Source: an uncultured Pelagibacteraceae bacterium
GTDB lineage: Bacteria > Pseudomonadota > Alphaproteobacteria > Pelagibacterales > Pelagibacteraceae
Direction: 5' to 3'
Length of the DNA stretch: 64,000 nt
Assembly (NCBI GenBank): GCA_902628635.1
Contig: CACONQ010000001.1
Location: 123,837 to 187,836, forward strand
Made by a program: the position numbers and the translations under genes. The notes below the pieces were generated by a model. That model was not told the origin of the DNA, made no database searches, and was given only the letters and a program-made list of their open reading frames with translations. Position 1 is the stretch's first letter, and each line of letters opens with the position of its first letter. Positions 16,612-24,915 of the stretch are shown here, one piece after another.

Positions 16612-18013
16612 TTGAATTATTATATAATATTTGATTTTTCAAAGTATCAATATTGGCACAAAGCTCAGTGTCATTTTTTTTTAGATTTTCAATTGTTTTG
16701 ATTGAGTGAATGACAGTTGTATGATCTCTATTAGAAAACTCTCTACCAATTTCTGGTAGAGATTTTGAGGTAAGTATTTTTGTTAAATAAATAGCTGTTT
16801 GTCTTGGTCTTACAAGATATCTTGATCTTCTAGAGGATAACATTTCATTTTTTGATATTTTAAAAAATTTACAAACTAATGATTGGATCATGTCCACTGA
16901 TACTTTATTTTCAGGTAAATTTAATAGATCCTTAAGAACAATTTTAGTTTCAGATAGATTAGGAGTTTTGTTATAAATTCTGGAAAATGAAACTACGCGA
17001 TTTAAAGCTCCAACTAACTCCCTAATACTATTTTTAATCTCTGAACTAATAAATTTTTGTATCTCTTCAGAAATATTTATCTGGTCGGAGTAATATTTTT
17101 TTAATTCTTCTGACTTGACCTTAACAATCTTGTATCTCAATTCAAAATCAGGCTGCTGAATATCTATCACTAAACCTCCAGAAAATCTGGATTTAATCCG
17201 TTCTTGAATTTTATAAAGTTTATTAGGAGGTCTATCACCAGAAATAATAATTTGAGAACCTTTTTCCAATAAAGCGTTAAAAGTGTGAAAAAACTCCTCT
17301 TGTAAGGTTTCTTTTCCATTCATAAATTGAATATCATCAATTAAAAAAACATCCGCATTACGAAAATATTCTTTAAATTTAACCATATCATTTGATTTTA
17401 TAGATTTTACGAATTGATACATAAATCTCTCTGCTGAAATAAACATGACTTTTTGAGTATCCTTAAGAGATAATCCAATAGAGTTAAGTAAATGCGTTTT
17501 GCCCATTCCGACCCCACCATAAATGTATAACGGATTATAATGAGATGTTTTTTCTGAAACTTTTTTTGAGGCTTCAAAAGCAATTTTATTACTAGAACCT
17601 ATTATAAAGTTATCAAAATTTTTATTTGGATCTATTCTATTATACTGAAAAAAGAAGTCTTTTATAAAAGATACATTATTATTTGATGAAGCTACTTTTT
17701 TCTCGTTTTTATTTTCATCATTTTTTTCATCAGTATTATTATCAACTACGGAAATTTCTATTCTTCCAATTTCCCTCTTATGCGACTTTACTATTTGTAG
17801 TATTTGATCAAGATATCTTGATGTGATCCAATCTCTTAAAAATCGAGTTGAAACGTTTAATAAAATATAATTACTAAACTCTCCTGAGAGGTTTATTTTT
17901 CTTAACCAGCTGTCAAATATATCTTTCCCGAATTTGTTCTTCATTTCGAGTTGGATCTTTTCCCAGTCAATTTTTTGAATTTCGTTTTTATTTAAAGTAT
18001 TTTTATTTTCCAT
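16601..18013 (-). CDS. dnaA: Chromosomal replication initiator protein DnaA
   Basis: An AAA+ initiator that opens oriC. Domain I is at the N-terminus (WEKIQLEMKNKFG, SWLRKI). A linker rich in Asp, Asn and Lys follows. The AAA+ domain has Walker A GGVGMGKTH near residue 165 and Walker B VFLIDDIQF near residue 228. Domain IV carries the DnaA signature NRDHTTVIHSIKTIE. Length 470 is usual. It follows rpsT and mutM on the same strand, a conserved alphaproteobacterial order. The upstream gap has no evident DnaA-box cluster. Confidence 0.97.
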   Translation of the reverse strand: MENKNTLNKNEIQKIDWEKIQLEMKNKFGKDIFDSWLRKINLSGEFSNYILLNVSTRFLRDWITSRYLDQILQIVKSHKREIGRIEISVVDNNTDEKNDENKNEKKVASSNNNVSFIKDFFFQYNRIDPNKNFDNFIIGSSNKIAFEASKKVSEKTSHYNPLYIYGGVGMGKTHLLNSIGLSLKDTQKVMFISAERFMYQFVKSIKSNDMVKFKEYFRNADVFLIDDIQFMNGKETLQEEFFHTFNALLEKGSQIIISGDRPPNKLYKIQERIKSRFSGGLVIDIQQPDFELRYKIVKVKSEELKKYYSDQINISEEIQKFISSEIKNSIRELVGALNRVVSFSRIYNKTPNLSETKIVLKDLLNLPENKVSVDMIQSLVCKFFKISKNEMLSSRRSRYLVRPRQTAIYLTKILTSKSLPEIGREFSNRDHTTVIHSIKTIENLKKNDTELCANIDTLKNQILYNNSNEV

Positions 18014-18296
18014 GAAACGTTAAGTGAAATTCACTAAAGACCTTTTGAAAAAATTTATCAAGAAATATTTTAAATTTTATAAAAAAAAATAAAATCTCCG
18101 AGTGTATTTTTAATTTTAAAATTAAATTAAAAATAGAAAAAATTTATTTAAACTCTTAGGCGAAGTTAATTTTTAAATATATTTTTTTTTTAAAATTAAA
18201 ATTGAGAAAAATTACAAGATCTAGTTAATTTTAAAAAATGATAGCTTTTATTTAGTGCAAATCTTAAGTTGCAGCGAAATAACAATCGCGAGTTGA
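18014..18296. other. Intergenic region between rpsT and dnaA (about 283 bp)
   Basis: This is the longest gap in the window and is extremely A/T-rich. It holds a 10-bp inverted repeat of A/T only (TTTTTAATTT 18107-18116 with AAATTAAAAA 18124-18133), which could end rpsT transcription, and presumably the dnaA promoter. I find no open frame of note and no convincing TTATCCACA-type DnaA boxes (only TTATCAAGA near 18055). Nothing here lets me call it the origin. Confidence 0.5.
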
Positions 18297-18557
18297 TTAA
18301 AGAGAATTAATTTTTTTGATTAGTCTTGACAGGTTTCTTGAGGCATTTCCTTTTTTAATTACCCCTGTCTTAGCAATTTTCATCAATTCTGAGTTTAGTT
18401 TAGGCAAATAAGATAGAGCATCTTTTTTATTTTTTTTCTCAATAAGAATATTCATTTTTTTTATCGCATTTTTAAATCTACTCTTACGCGACTTATTAAT
18501 AAGAGTTTCTCTTGAATTTTTTCTTATAGTTTTAATTGCAGATTTTGTATTTGCCAT
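18297..18557 (-). CDS. rpsT: Small ribosomal subunit protein bS20
   Basis: An 86-residue basic ribosomal protein that binds 16S rRNA. The N-terminus MANTKSAIKTIRKN and the C-terminal KGNASRNLSRL segment are the S20 hallmarks. I set the start at ATG 18557, the family start; a longer frame to 18599 would add 14 residues not seen in S20. There is no Shine-Dalgarno sequence, but a promoter (TTGACC-17-TATATC) ends only a few bases before ATG, suggesting a very short or absent leader. It lies between mutM and dnaA. Confidence 0.95.
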   Translation of the reverse strand: MANTKSAIKTIRKNSRETLINKSRKSRFKNAIKKMNILIEKKNKKDALSYLPKLNSELMKIAKTGVIKKGNASRNLSRLIKKINSL

Positions 18558-18566
18558 TTTGCAGGA

Positions 18567-18595
18567 GATATAACTTCTCAAAGGTTTATGGTCAA
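18567..18595 (-). promoter_or_regulatory. Candidate rpsT promoter, nearly leaderless
   Basis: On the minus strand TTGACC (18590-18595) is followed after exactly 17 nt by TATATC (18567-18572). Transcription would start about 18560, only about 3 nt before the rpsT ATG at 18557. Confidence 0.45.
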
Positions 18596-18605
18596 CCAAT
18601 TAATT

Positions 18606-19472
18606 TCAAATTTTTTGACAAATATTGCAATAAAAACTTGATCTATTAGAAATCACTTTTTTTTTTATAATTCCATCACATTTTTTTGAAAGGCAATGCA
18701 TTCCCTCTCTATCATAAACTTGGAAATACTTTTGAAATGAACCTGTTTTTCCATTCGAATTTTTGAAATTTTGAATTGAGGATCCTCCTTTCTTAATTGC
18801 TTTTTTTAATACTTTTTTGGAAAAAAAAATAATTTTTTTATAATCACTCAGATTTAATTTTGCAGATTTTCTCTCAGGATTTATTTTAGCCAAAAATAAA
18901 ATTTCACTAGCATAAATATTTCCAATTCCTGAAACAAATTTTTGATCAAGAAGATAATTTTTAATATTTTTGCTTTTATTTCTTAATTTCTTTTTTAAAT
19001 ATGCTTCATTAAATTTTTTATTGAATGGTTCAGGTCCATAATTTGATATGAAATCATCTAACTTATACTTGCTTTTAAGTAATAAAAAATAGCCAAATCG
19101 TCTTGGGTCGTTATAAATTATTTTAAAATTATCAAATGAGATGTGAATGTGATTATGTTTTTCTGGCAAATTTGGTGATTGATAAAAACTTAGATTGGTA
19201 AGAAATTTTTGCTTATTTTTATCGACAACATGTAAAGTTCCTGACATGCCTAGGTGAATTAACCAATAATAACTATTATCTAATTTAATTATTAAGTACT
19301 TTGAAAATCTAGATATATTCTCTACTACAGAATTTTTAACTATATTTGAAAAATTGTGATCCAATTTAAATCTTAAATTTCTATTTTTTATAATAATTTT
19401 TTTAACCTTTTTATGCCTGATCTTTTTTGACAGGGACTGTTTGACTATTTCTACTTCTGGCAATTCTGGCAT
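18606..19472 (-). CDS. mutM: Formamidopyrimidine-DNA glycosylase
   Basis: A base-excision repair enzyme that removes 8-oxoguanine and FaPy lesions. The catalytic N-terminus MPELPEVE is intact, with Pro1 freed after Met removal. The helix-two-turn-helix contains LLDQKFVSGIGNIYASEIL. The C-terminal zinc finger has C-x4-C...C-x2-C (CLSKKC and CNICQ). The 288-residue length is usual. It is divergent from ubiE across a 39-nt gap and upstream of rpsT. Confidence 0.96.
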   Translation of the reverse strand: MPELPEVEIVKQSLSKKIRHKKVKKIIIKNRNLRFKLDHNFSNIVKNSVVENISRFSKYLIIKLDNSYYWLIHLGMSGTLHVVDKNKQKFLTNLSFYQSPNLPEKHNHIHISFDNFKIIYNDPRRFGYFLLLKSKYKLDDFISNYGPEPFNKKFNEAYLKKKLRNKSKNIKNYLLDQKFVSGIGNIYASEILFLAKINPERKSAKLNLSDYKKIIFFSKKVLKKAIKKGGSSIQNFKNSNGKTGSFQKYFQVYDREGMHCLSKKCDGIIKKKVISNRSSFYCNICQKI

Positions 19473-19511
19473 TTATTACTATATTATTATTTATAAAAAT
19501 AAATAAATACA

Positions 19512-20216
19512 ATGAAACAATTTTTACAAAACCAAAAAAATCTAGTCCAAAATGTCTTTAACGATGTTTACGACAAATATGATCTTATGAACGATTTTAT
19601 GTCATTAGGGATACATAGACTTTGGAAAAAGGATTTAATTATGATGATGTCACCCTATACTAATAAAAAATTGATTGATGTAGGATGTGGAACGGGTGAT
19701 ATTGGTAAACTATTTTTAAATACAGTTAAATTTAAAGGCAGTGTTTATAATGTTGACCCTAACAAAAAAATGTTAGACCAAGGGAAGAAAAGATTTAAAA
19801 ATGTAGATAATATTTCTTGGCACATAGGAAACGCTGAAAATTTAAAATTCAAGTCCAATTTTTTTGATTATTACACAATAAGTTTCGGCCTTAGAAATAC
19901 AAAAGATATTAGTAAATCTTTAAAAGAGGCATATAGAGTTTTAAAGCCTGGGGGACGTTTCTTATGTTTGGAATTCTCAAAAATATCGAATTCTAACTTA
20001 AATTTCTTGTATAAGAATTATTCAAAAATAATTCCAAAAGTTGGGAAGTTTATAGTAGGCAAAAGTGAGCCTTATGAATATCTTATAAAAAGTATAGATA
20101 AATTCATAAATCAAAATCAGCTTGTTGAGTTAATGAATAAAAATGGTTTTGAAAATTGTAAATATAGAGATTTAAGCGGTGGTATAGTGTCTATTCATTC
20201 AGGCTGGAAGGTTTAA
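19512..20216 (+). CDS. ubiE: Ubiquinone/menaquinone C-methyltransferase
   Basis: A SAM-dependent C-methyltransferase that methylates the quinone ring. Motif I is DVGCGTGDIG near residue 56. YDLMNDFMSLGIHRLWKK near the start and FGLRNTKDI near residue 125 are UbiE signatures, and the C-terminus ends HSGWKV. Length 234 is slightly short of the 250-residue norm. It overlaps ubiB by 1 nt, and the ubiE-ubiB-coaBC-dut order is typical for alphaproteobacteria. Confidence 0.96.
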   Translation: MKQFLQNQKNLVQNVFNDVYDKYDLMNDFMSLGIHRLWKKDLIMMMSPYTNKKLIDVGCGTGDIGKLFLNTVKFKGSVYNVDPNKKMLDQGKKRFKNVDNISWHIGNAENLKFKSNFFDYYTISFGLRNTKDISKSLKEAYRVLKPGGRFLCLEFSKISNSNLNFLYKNYSKIIPKVGKFIVGKSEPYEYLIKSIDKFINQNQLVELMNKNGFENCKYRDLSGGIVSIHSGWKV

Positions 20217-21784
20217 TGTTAAAAAAGATTTTTATTCTATTTAAAATTGCAAGAAAGTTAGCACTATCTGATGCTATTAAAGTAATATCTAAAATTCATA
20301 AACCTCCTGTTGTAATACAAATTTTAGTAAATATTTTTTCTATTAGTCTTACTAAAAAAGATTATGAGCTTAAAAATTTGAGCGATGAGGAAAGACTATG
20401 TAAGTCCATAGAGGGAATGGGAACAACATTTATTAAATTAGGTCAGTTCCTATCAACCAGACCGGATATAATTGGGGAAAAGCTATCAAGACAACTAGAA
20501 AAATTACAGGACAGAGTCCCACCTTTTTCTAATGACGAAGCAAAAGATATTTTAAAAGATGAGCTTGGAGAAGAGGTGTATAACTCAATTTTAAATTTTA
20601 GTGAGCCGATCGCAGCAGCATCAATAGCGCAAGTACACAAAGCGCAATTTAATGATAATGGAACAATAAAAGATATAGCGATTAAAATTCTAAGACCAGA
20701 TATTAAAAAGAAATTTAACGAAGAAATAGATGCCTTAATGCTTCTAGCTTACTTAATTGAAAATATAGCTACTAAAACTAGAAGATTAAAATTAATGGAG
20801 GTAGTTTTTTTATTAAAAGAAATTACTAATCATGAGATGGATTTAAGGTTTGAGGCAGCCGCGGCAAACGAATTTTCGGAAAATACAACAAATGATGTTG
20901 GATTTTTTGTACCAAAAATTTATTGGAATTTTACAAGTGAAAAAGTTTTAACTTTAGACTGGGTTGAGGGGCAATCAATTCGTGAAAAAGATATTTTAAT
21001 TGAAAAAGGCATTAATGTTAAAAATGTTGCAACAGATATTATTCAACACTTTTTAAGACACGCTGTTAGGGATGGTTTTTTTCATGCTGATATGCATCAA
21101 GGAAATTTACTTATTGATAATAGTGGGAGAATTGTAACAATCGACTTTGGTATTATGGGTCGATTAGATAAGCTTAATAGAAAATTTTTAGCAGAAATTT
21201 TATACGGATTTATTTTAAGAGATTATAAAAAAGTTGCGGATGTTCATATAGTTGCTGGCCTAGTACCAAAAAACGTTAACGTAGATGAACTCGCTCAAGC
21301 TCTTAGATCCATAGGAGAACCGATTTTTGGTCAATCAGTTAAAGATATTTCGGGAGGAAAATTACTTAAACAGTTATTTGACATTACTGAAAAATTTAAC
21401 ATGCAAACGCAACCCCAATTATTATTACTTCAAAAAACAATGGTTGTTGTTGAAGGAGTTGCAAGAAAATTAAATCCTGAAACAAATATTTGGGAAACTT
21501 CAAAGCCTGTGCTTGAAAAATGGCTCAAAGAAACTAAGGATCCGATTTCAAATTTAACTGAGACCTTGAAAGACTCAACTGAAGTCCTCAAAAGATTGCC
21601 AGAGTTACCTCAAATAATGGATAAAGCAAATCAGGCTCTTACTTTTTTAGCTAGTGGACAAATACCTCAAAACTCAAATTCTTATTCGGCTCTTAAAGAT
21701 AAAGAAATGGAAATGAAATCTTTTAGAAACCAAAGTATTATTGGATTATTATTGCTTGTATTTTTTGGTTACTTAGTATTTTAA
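20216..21784 (+). CDS. ubiB: UbiB/ABC1-type atypical kinase for ubiquinone synthesis
   Basis: A 522-residue membrane-associated ATPase/kinase-like protein needed for ubiquinone synthesis. KxGQ motif FIKLGQFLSTRPD lies near residue 76, with the Ala-rich loop PIAAASIAQVHKA near residue 131. Catalytic HADMHQGNLLID and VTIDFGIMGR lie near residues 290-310. A C-terminal hydrophobic span (residues 504-520) anchors it to the membrane. It is coupled to ubiE by a 1-nt overlap. Confidence 0.95.
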   Translation: MLKKIFILFKIARKLALSDAIKVISKIHKPPVVIQILVNIFSISLTKKDYELKNLSDEERLCKSIEGMGTTFIKLGQFLSTRPDIIGEKLSRQLEKLQDRVPPFSNDEAKDILKDELGEEVYNSILNFSEPIAAASIAQVHKAQFNDNGTIKDIAIKILRPDIKKKFNEEIDALMLLAYLIENIATKTRRLKLMEVVFLLKEITNHEMDLRFEAAAANEFSENTTNDVGFFVPKIYWNFTSEKVLTLDWVEGQSIREKDILIEKGINVKNVATDIIQHFLRHAVRDGFFHADMHQGNLLIDNSGRIVTIDFGIMGRLDKLNRKFLAEILYGFILRDYKKVADVHIVAGLVPKNVNVDELAQALRSIGEPIFGQSVKDISGGKLLKQLFDITEKFNMQTQPQLLLLQKTMVVVEGVARKLNPETNIWETSKPVLEKWLKETKDPISNLTETLKDSTEVLKRLPELPQIMDKANQALTFLASGQIPQNSNSYSALKDKEMEMKSFRNQSIIGLLLLVFFGYLVF

Positions 21785-21791
21785 TTTCACA

Positions 21792-22991
21792 ATGAATTTT
21801 TTAGATAGAAAAAAAATATTACTTATTATCTGTGGTGGTATTGCTGCTTATAAAGCTTTAGATGTAATAAGATTAATAAAAAAAAATGGTGCAGAGGTAA
21901 AAACTATACTTACGGAAAATGCTAAAAAATTTGTGACACCATTATCCGTTGTCTCTCTTTCTCAAGAAAAAGTTTATACCCAACTTTTTGATCATGAGAA
22001 TGAAGCAGAAATGGATCATATATCACTTTCTAGATGGGCTGATTTGATATTAATTGCACCTGCTACAGCTAATACAATTTCAAAATTAAGTTATGGACTT
22101 GCGGATGATCTTGCTACAACTGTGACACTAGCATCAAATAAGAAAATTTTTTTAGCGCCTGCAATGAATGTAAGAATGTGGGAACATAAATCCAATAAAG
22201 ATAATATTCAAAAATTAAAAACTTTTGGTTATGAAATGATTGGACCAAATATTGGTGATATGGCTTGTGGAGAATACGGCGAAGGTAAAATGTCAGAGCC
22301 AACTGAAATTATTAATTACTTAAATCAGTATTTCAAAAAATTGAATAATGTTAATAAAAAAAGGGCTATCGTAACTGCTGGTCCTACTCAGGAATTTATA
22401 GATCCTGTAAGATATATTACAAATAGATCAAGTGGCAAACAAGGCTTTGAAATAGCAAATTCTTTAAACAGAAACGGATTTGAAACTACATTAATATCAG
22501 GACCTTCAAATCAAATAGCAGATCCTAATATTAAGTTAATAAAGGTAAAAACCTCAGAAGAAATGTATGAAGAAACATTAAATAATTTACCTGCAGATGT
22601 AGCAGTATTTTCTGCAGCCGTTGGTGATTGGAAGATTAAAAACTATAATAAAAATAAGATTAAAAAAAAGGATAACCTTGTACTAAATTTAGAAAAAAAT
22701 ATTGATATTTTAAATAATGTATCAAATCATAATTCATTGAGACCAAAACTTGTTATTGGTTTTGCTGCAGAAACAATGAATTTAGAATTAAATGCAAAGA
22801 ATAAATTAACAGAGAAAAACTGTGACTGGATAATAGCAAATGATATATCAAAGAAAGATATTGGCTTCGAGTCGGACGAAAATGCCGTTTCAATTTTCTA
22901 TAAAAATCAAGACTTTGAGGAAATAAAAAAAACAAGCAAAAGTAATCTCGCTGACAAGATTGTGGAGAGAATTATAAATCACCTGAATTAA
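21792..22991 (+). CDS. coaBC: Bifunctional phosphopantothenoylcysteine decarboxylase/synthase
   Basis: Two steps of coenzyme A synthesis. The N-terminal CoaC flavodoxin-like domain begins LLIICGGIAAYKALD and has the conserved PAMNVRMWEH near residue 121. The C-terminal CoaB domain starts near residue 190 with TAGPTQEFIDPVRYITNRSS, and a lysine-rich KIKKK loop follows. The 399-residue length matches the fused Dfp protein. It sits 7 nt after ubiB and 2 nt before dut. Confidence 0.96.
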   Translation: MNFLDRKKILLIICGGIAAYKALDVIRLIKKNGAEVKTILTENAKKFVTPLSVVSLSQEKVYTQLFDHENEAEMDHISLSRWADLILIAPATANTISKLSYGLADDLATTVTLASNKKIFLAPAMNVRMWEHKSNKDNIQKLKTFGYEMIGPNIGDMACGEYGEGKMSEPTEIINYLNQYFKKLNNVNKKRAIVTAGPTQEFIDPVRYITNRSSGKQGFEIANSLNRNGFETTLISGPSNQIADPNIKLIKVKTSEEMYEETLNNLPADVAVFSAAVGDWKIKNYNKNKIKKKDNLVLNLEKNIDILNNVSNHNSLRPKLVIGFAAETMNLELNAKNKLTEKNCDWIIANDISKKDIGFESDENAVSIFYKNQDFEEIKKTSKSNLADKIVERIINHLN

Positions 22992-22993
22992 TT

Positions 22994-23431
22994 ATGATTA
23001 AAGTTTTAATTAAAAAACTTAGTCATAAAGCTCAAATACCAATCTATAAAACTGAAGGATCTTCAGGAATGGATTTGATGGCTCTTACAGAAGATAAAAT
23101 TGTGATTAAACCTAATAAATCTGCGTTAGTCCCAACTGGATTATCTGTAGCAATACCAAATGATACTGAAATTCAAATTAGACCTAGATCAGGTTTGGCA
23201 GCAAAATCCAATATTTCAGTTCTCAATACGCCGGGAACAATAGATAGTGATTATAGAGGAGAATTAAAAGTTATTTTATTTAACCATGGTGATAAAGAAT
23301 TTATTATTAATAATGGTGACAGGATAGCTCAAATGGTTCTAGTTCCAATTTTAAAGGTCCAGTTTGAAGAGGTTCAAGATCTACCTGAAACAATCAGAGG
23401 TTCTGGAGGTTTTGGATCTACTGGAAAATGA
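22994..23431 (+). CDS. dut: dUTP diphosphatase
   Basis: A homotrimeric dUTPase that hydrolyses dUTP to dUMP and pyrophosphate. All five motifs are present: GMDLMA, PRSGLAAK, the TPGTIDSDYRGELKVIL block with the catalytic Asp, GDRIAQMVL, and the C-terminal RGSGGFGSTG arm. At 145 residues it is normal length. Its stop overlaps the next start by 4 nt. Confidence 0.97.
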   Translation: MIKVLIKKLSHKAQIPIYKTEGSSGMDLMALTEDKIVIKPNKSALVPTGLSVAIPNDTEIQIRPRSGLAAKSNISVLNTPGTIDSDYRGELKVILFNHGDKEFIINNGDRIAQMVLVPILKVQFEEVQDLPETIRGSGGFGSTGK

Positions 23432-24177
23432 AAAAAAAATTCAATAAAAATTATTTAGAGAAGTATTCAAGACAAATAGTTTTAAAAGATATTGGTATCC
23501 TTGGTCAAAAAAAAATATCATTGTCTAAAATATTAATTGTTGGGCTTGGAGGATTAGGTTGTCCAGCTGTAGATTACTTGAGTCGAGCTGGAGTTGGACG
23601 GGTTGGGTTAGTAGATTTTGATAAAGTAAGCTTATCTAATATTCATCGTCAAGGAATGTATAATTCTCAAGATGTAGGGAAATTAAAAGTTGATGTTATC
23701 TACACAAAAATTAAAAAAATTGACCCTGATATTAAAATTATTAAACACAAAGTAAAAATTACTAACAAAAATTTTGATAAAATTGCTAAAAAGTATGATG
23801 TGATTATTGATGGGACTGATAATTTTAGAACAAAATTTCTTTTAAATGAAGGTTCGTTAAAATTAAAAAAATTCTTTATATCTGGATCTATCAGTAGGTT
23901 CGATGGTCATATTTTTACATTTGATTTTAAAAATAAAAACGAACCCTGTTTAAAATGTTTCTACCAAGAACTTCCTCCGGATGATGTATTAAATTGTGAG
24001 TCCGATGGTATTTTAGGTCCTGTAGCTGGTGTTGTTGGAAATTTACAAGCTATTGAGGCCATAAAAAAAATCTGCCATGTAGGAAAAAACTTAAGTTCAA
24101 ATATTTTAATTTTGAACTTAAAAGATCTTAAGTTTAGAAAAGTAAAATTTAAAAAGAAAAAAAATTGTATATGCTAA
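23428..24177 (+). CDS. ThiF/MoeB-family E1-like adenylyltransferase
   Basis: A 249-residue ATP-dependent adenylating enzyme for a ubiquitin-like sulfur carrier (ThiS or MoaD). The nucleotide motif GLGGLGCPAVDYL is near residue 37, followed by LVDFDKVSLSNIHRQ and DGTDNFRTKFLLNE. The first zinc pair CLKC is near residue 174. The second pair, C-x2-C in MoeB, is here only NCIC at the extreme C-terminus, a shortened or altered site. Activity in thiamine versus molybdopterin synthesis cannot be told. It follows dut with a 4-nt overlap and overlaps the SH3 gene. Confidence 0.9.
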   Translation: MKKKFNKNYLEKYSRQIVLKDIGILGQKKISLSKILIVGLGGLGCPAVDYLSRAGVGRVGLVDFDKVSLSNIHRQGMYNSQDVGKLKVDVIYTKIKKIDPDIKIIKHKVKITNKNFDKIAKKYDVIIDGTDNFRTKFLLNEGSLKLKKFFISGSISRFDGHIFTFDFKNKNEPCLKCFYQELPPDDVLNCESDGILGPVAGVVGNLQAIEAIKKICHVGKNLSSNILILNLKDLKFRKVKFKKKKNCIC

Positions 24178-24614
24178 AAATTTTCTTTGTTATTATATTT
24201 TTTAACTTCCATATAAACGTTTTTGCTCAAGAAAGTGATTACTTTTTAATGCTTAAGTATAACGAGGTAAATGTAAGGTATGGGCCAAGTAAAGAAGATC
24301 AAATTAAGTTTATTTACAAAAAAAAATATCTACCTTTAAAGGTTATCGATAAGAAAGAAAATTTTAGAAAAATTATTGATCATAAGAATAATGGGGGTTG
24401 GATACACATTTCTCAATTAAAGTCTTCAAAGTCTCTTGTGGTTATGGAGAATAAAATTCTTTTTAAAAAAGATAGCTATTACTCAAAGCCATTAGCAAGA
24501 ATTGAAAAGGGGGTATTGGTTTTTGTTAAAAAGTGCAAGCAAAATTGGTGTAAGGTAAAAACCAACAATTACACTGGTTGGTTAAATACTCAAAATGTTT
24601 GGGGTATTAAGTAA
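24171..24614 (+). CDS. Exported SH3-domain protein
   Basis: A 147-residue protein with a signal peptide (hydrophobic residues 2-14, cleavage near VFAQES). Two bacterial SH3-like repeats follow. The first contains NEVNVRYGPS near residue 28 and GGWIHISQL near residue 75. The second contains VFVKKCKQNWCKVKTNNYTGWL. This resembles the DUF1058/SH3 proteins of alphaproteobacteria, which may bind cell wall or partner proteins in the periplasm. ATG 24171 overlaps the E1-like gene by 7 nt. An upstream in-frame TTG (24165) adds only two residues. Confidence 0.85.
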   Translation: MLKIFFVIIFFNFHINVFAQESDYFLMLKYNEVNVRYGPSKEDQIKFIYKKKYLPLKVIDKKENFRKIIDHKNNGGWIHISQLKSSKSLVVMENKILFKKDSYYSKPLARIEKGVLVFVKKCKQNWCKVKTNNYTGWLNTQNVWGIK

Positions 24615-24794
24615 TTACTCTTGCTGCAAACAAACGTCTTTGATAACAGGTATGTTTGCACAGTCCCCACATTTTGTAAGTTGAACAATACAACCATCAT
24701 CTAAAACTTTTACATCAACTGTTTTATCACATTTAGAACAAGTTGATGCGATTGTAAGTCCACACTTTTTACAATTATAGTTTTGTGTTTTCAT
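24615..24794 (-). CDS. Small zinc-ribbon-like protein (59 residues)
   Basis: The frame starts with ATG 24794 and begins MKTQNYNCKKCGLTIASTCSKCD. Three cysteine pairs are visible: C-x2-C (CKKC), C-x2-C (CSKC) and C-x2-C (CGDC), with further single cysteines, so it probably binds one or two zinc or iron atoms in rubredoxin/zinc-ribbon knuckles. I do not recognise a named family. It ends flush against the SH3 gene in convergent orientation. Upstream lies a richly structured control region with a candidate leaderless promoter and two related 21-bp elements, so its expression is probably controlled. It may belong to the katG neighbourhood (iron or oxidative stress), which is inference. Confidence 0.72.
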   Translation of the reverse strand: MKTQNYNCKKCGLTIASTCSKCDKTVDVKVLDDGCIVQLTKCGDCANIPVIKDVCLQQE

Positions 24795-24800
24795 AAAACT

Positions 24801-24829
24801 ACATTAAAAATTGTCGATAACTTTATCAA
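24801..24829 (-). promoter_or_regulatory. Candidate promoter of the zinc-ribbon gene with overlapping palindrome
   Basis: On the minus strand TTGATA (24824-24829), 17 nt, then TAATGT (24801-24806). The start would fall on or next to the ATG (24794), giving a leaderless mRNA. An imperfect palindrome GTCGATAACTTTATCAAC (24813-24830) covers the -35 and spacer, a plausible repressor site. Confidence 0.45.
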
Positions 24830-24842
24830 CTTAAATATGCGC

Positions 24843-24863
24843 AAATGATAATTGTTTGCAAAA
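24843..24863 (-). promoter_or_regulatory. Upstream 21-bp element, copy 1 (Fur/Irr-like A/T-rich site)
   Basis: Minus strand TTTTGCAAACAATTATCATT resembles a second copy at 24893-24913 at about 16 of 21 positions. The core AATTATCATT is close to half of a classical Fur box. The two copies lie 50 bp apart, about five helical turns, upstream of the zinc-ribbon gene. Confidence 0.4.
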
Positions 24864-24892
24864 ATAAATTTTTTTATGTTGGATTTTTTGGA

Positions 24893-24913
24893 TGAATAAT
24901 AATCATTCGCAAA
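24893..24913 (-). promoter_or_regulatory. Upstream 21-bp element, copy 2 (Fur/Irr-like A/T-rich site)
   Basis: Minus strand TTTTGCGAATGATTATTATT; the GAATGATTATTATTC core is nearly palindromic and Fur-box-like. It lies immediately after the stop codon of the DUF2061-like gene. Together with copy 1 it suggests cooperative binding by a metal regulator. The two copies may also be a decayed direct repeat. Confidence 0.4.
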
Positions 24914-24915
24914 AT

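Noticed and set aside
18014..18296. Possible oriC between rpsT and dnaA
   Set aside because: No cluster of TTATNCACA boxes can be seen, only A/T runs. Position next to dnaA is not proof of origin in alphaproteobacteria. GC-skew of the whole chromosome would be needed.
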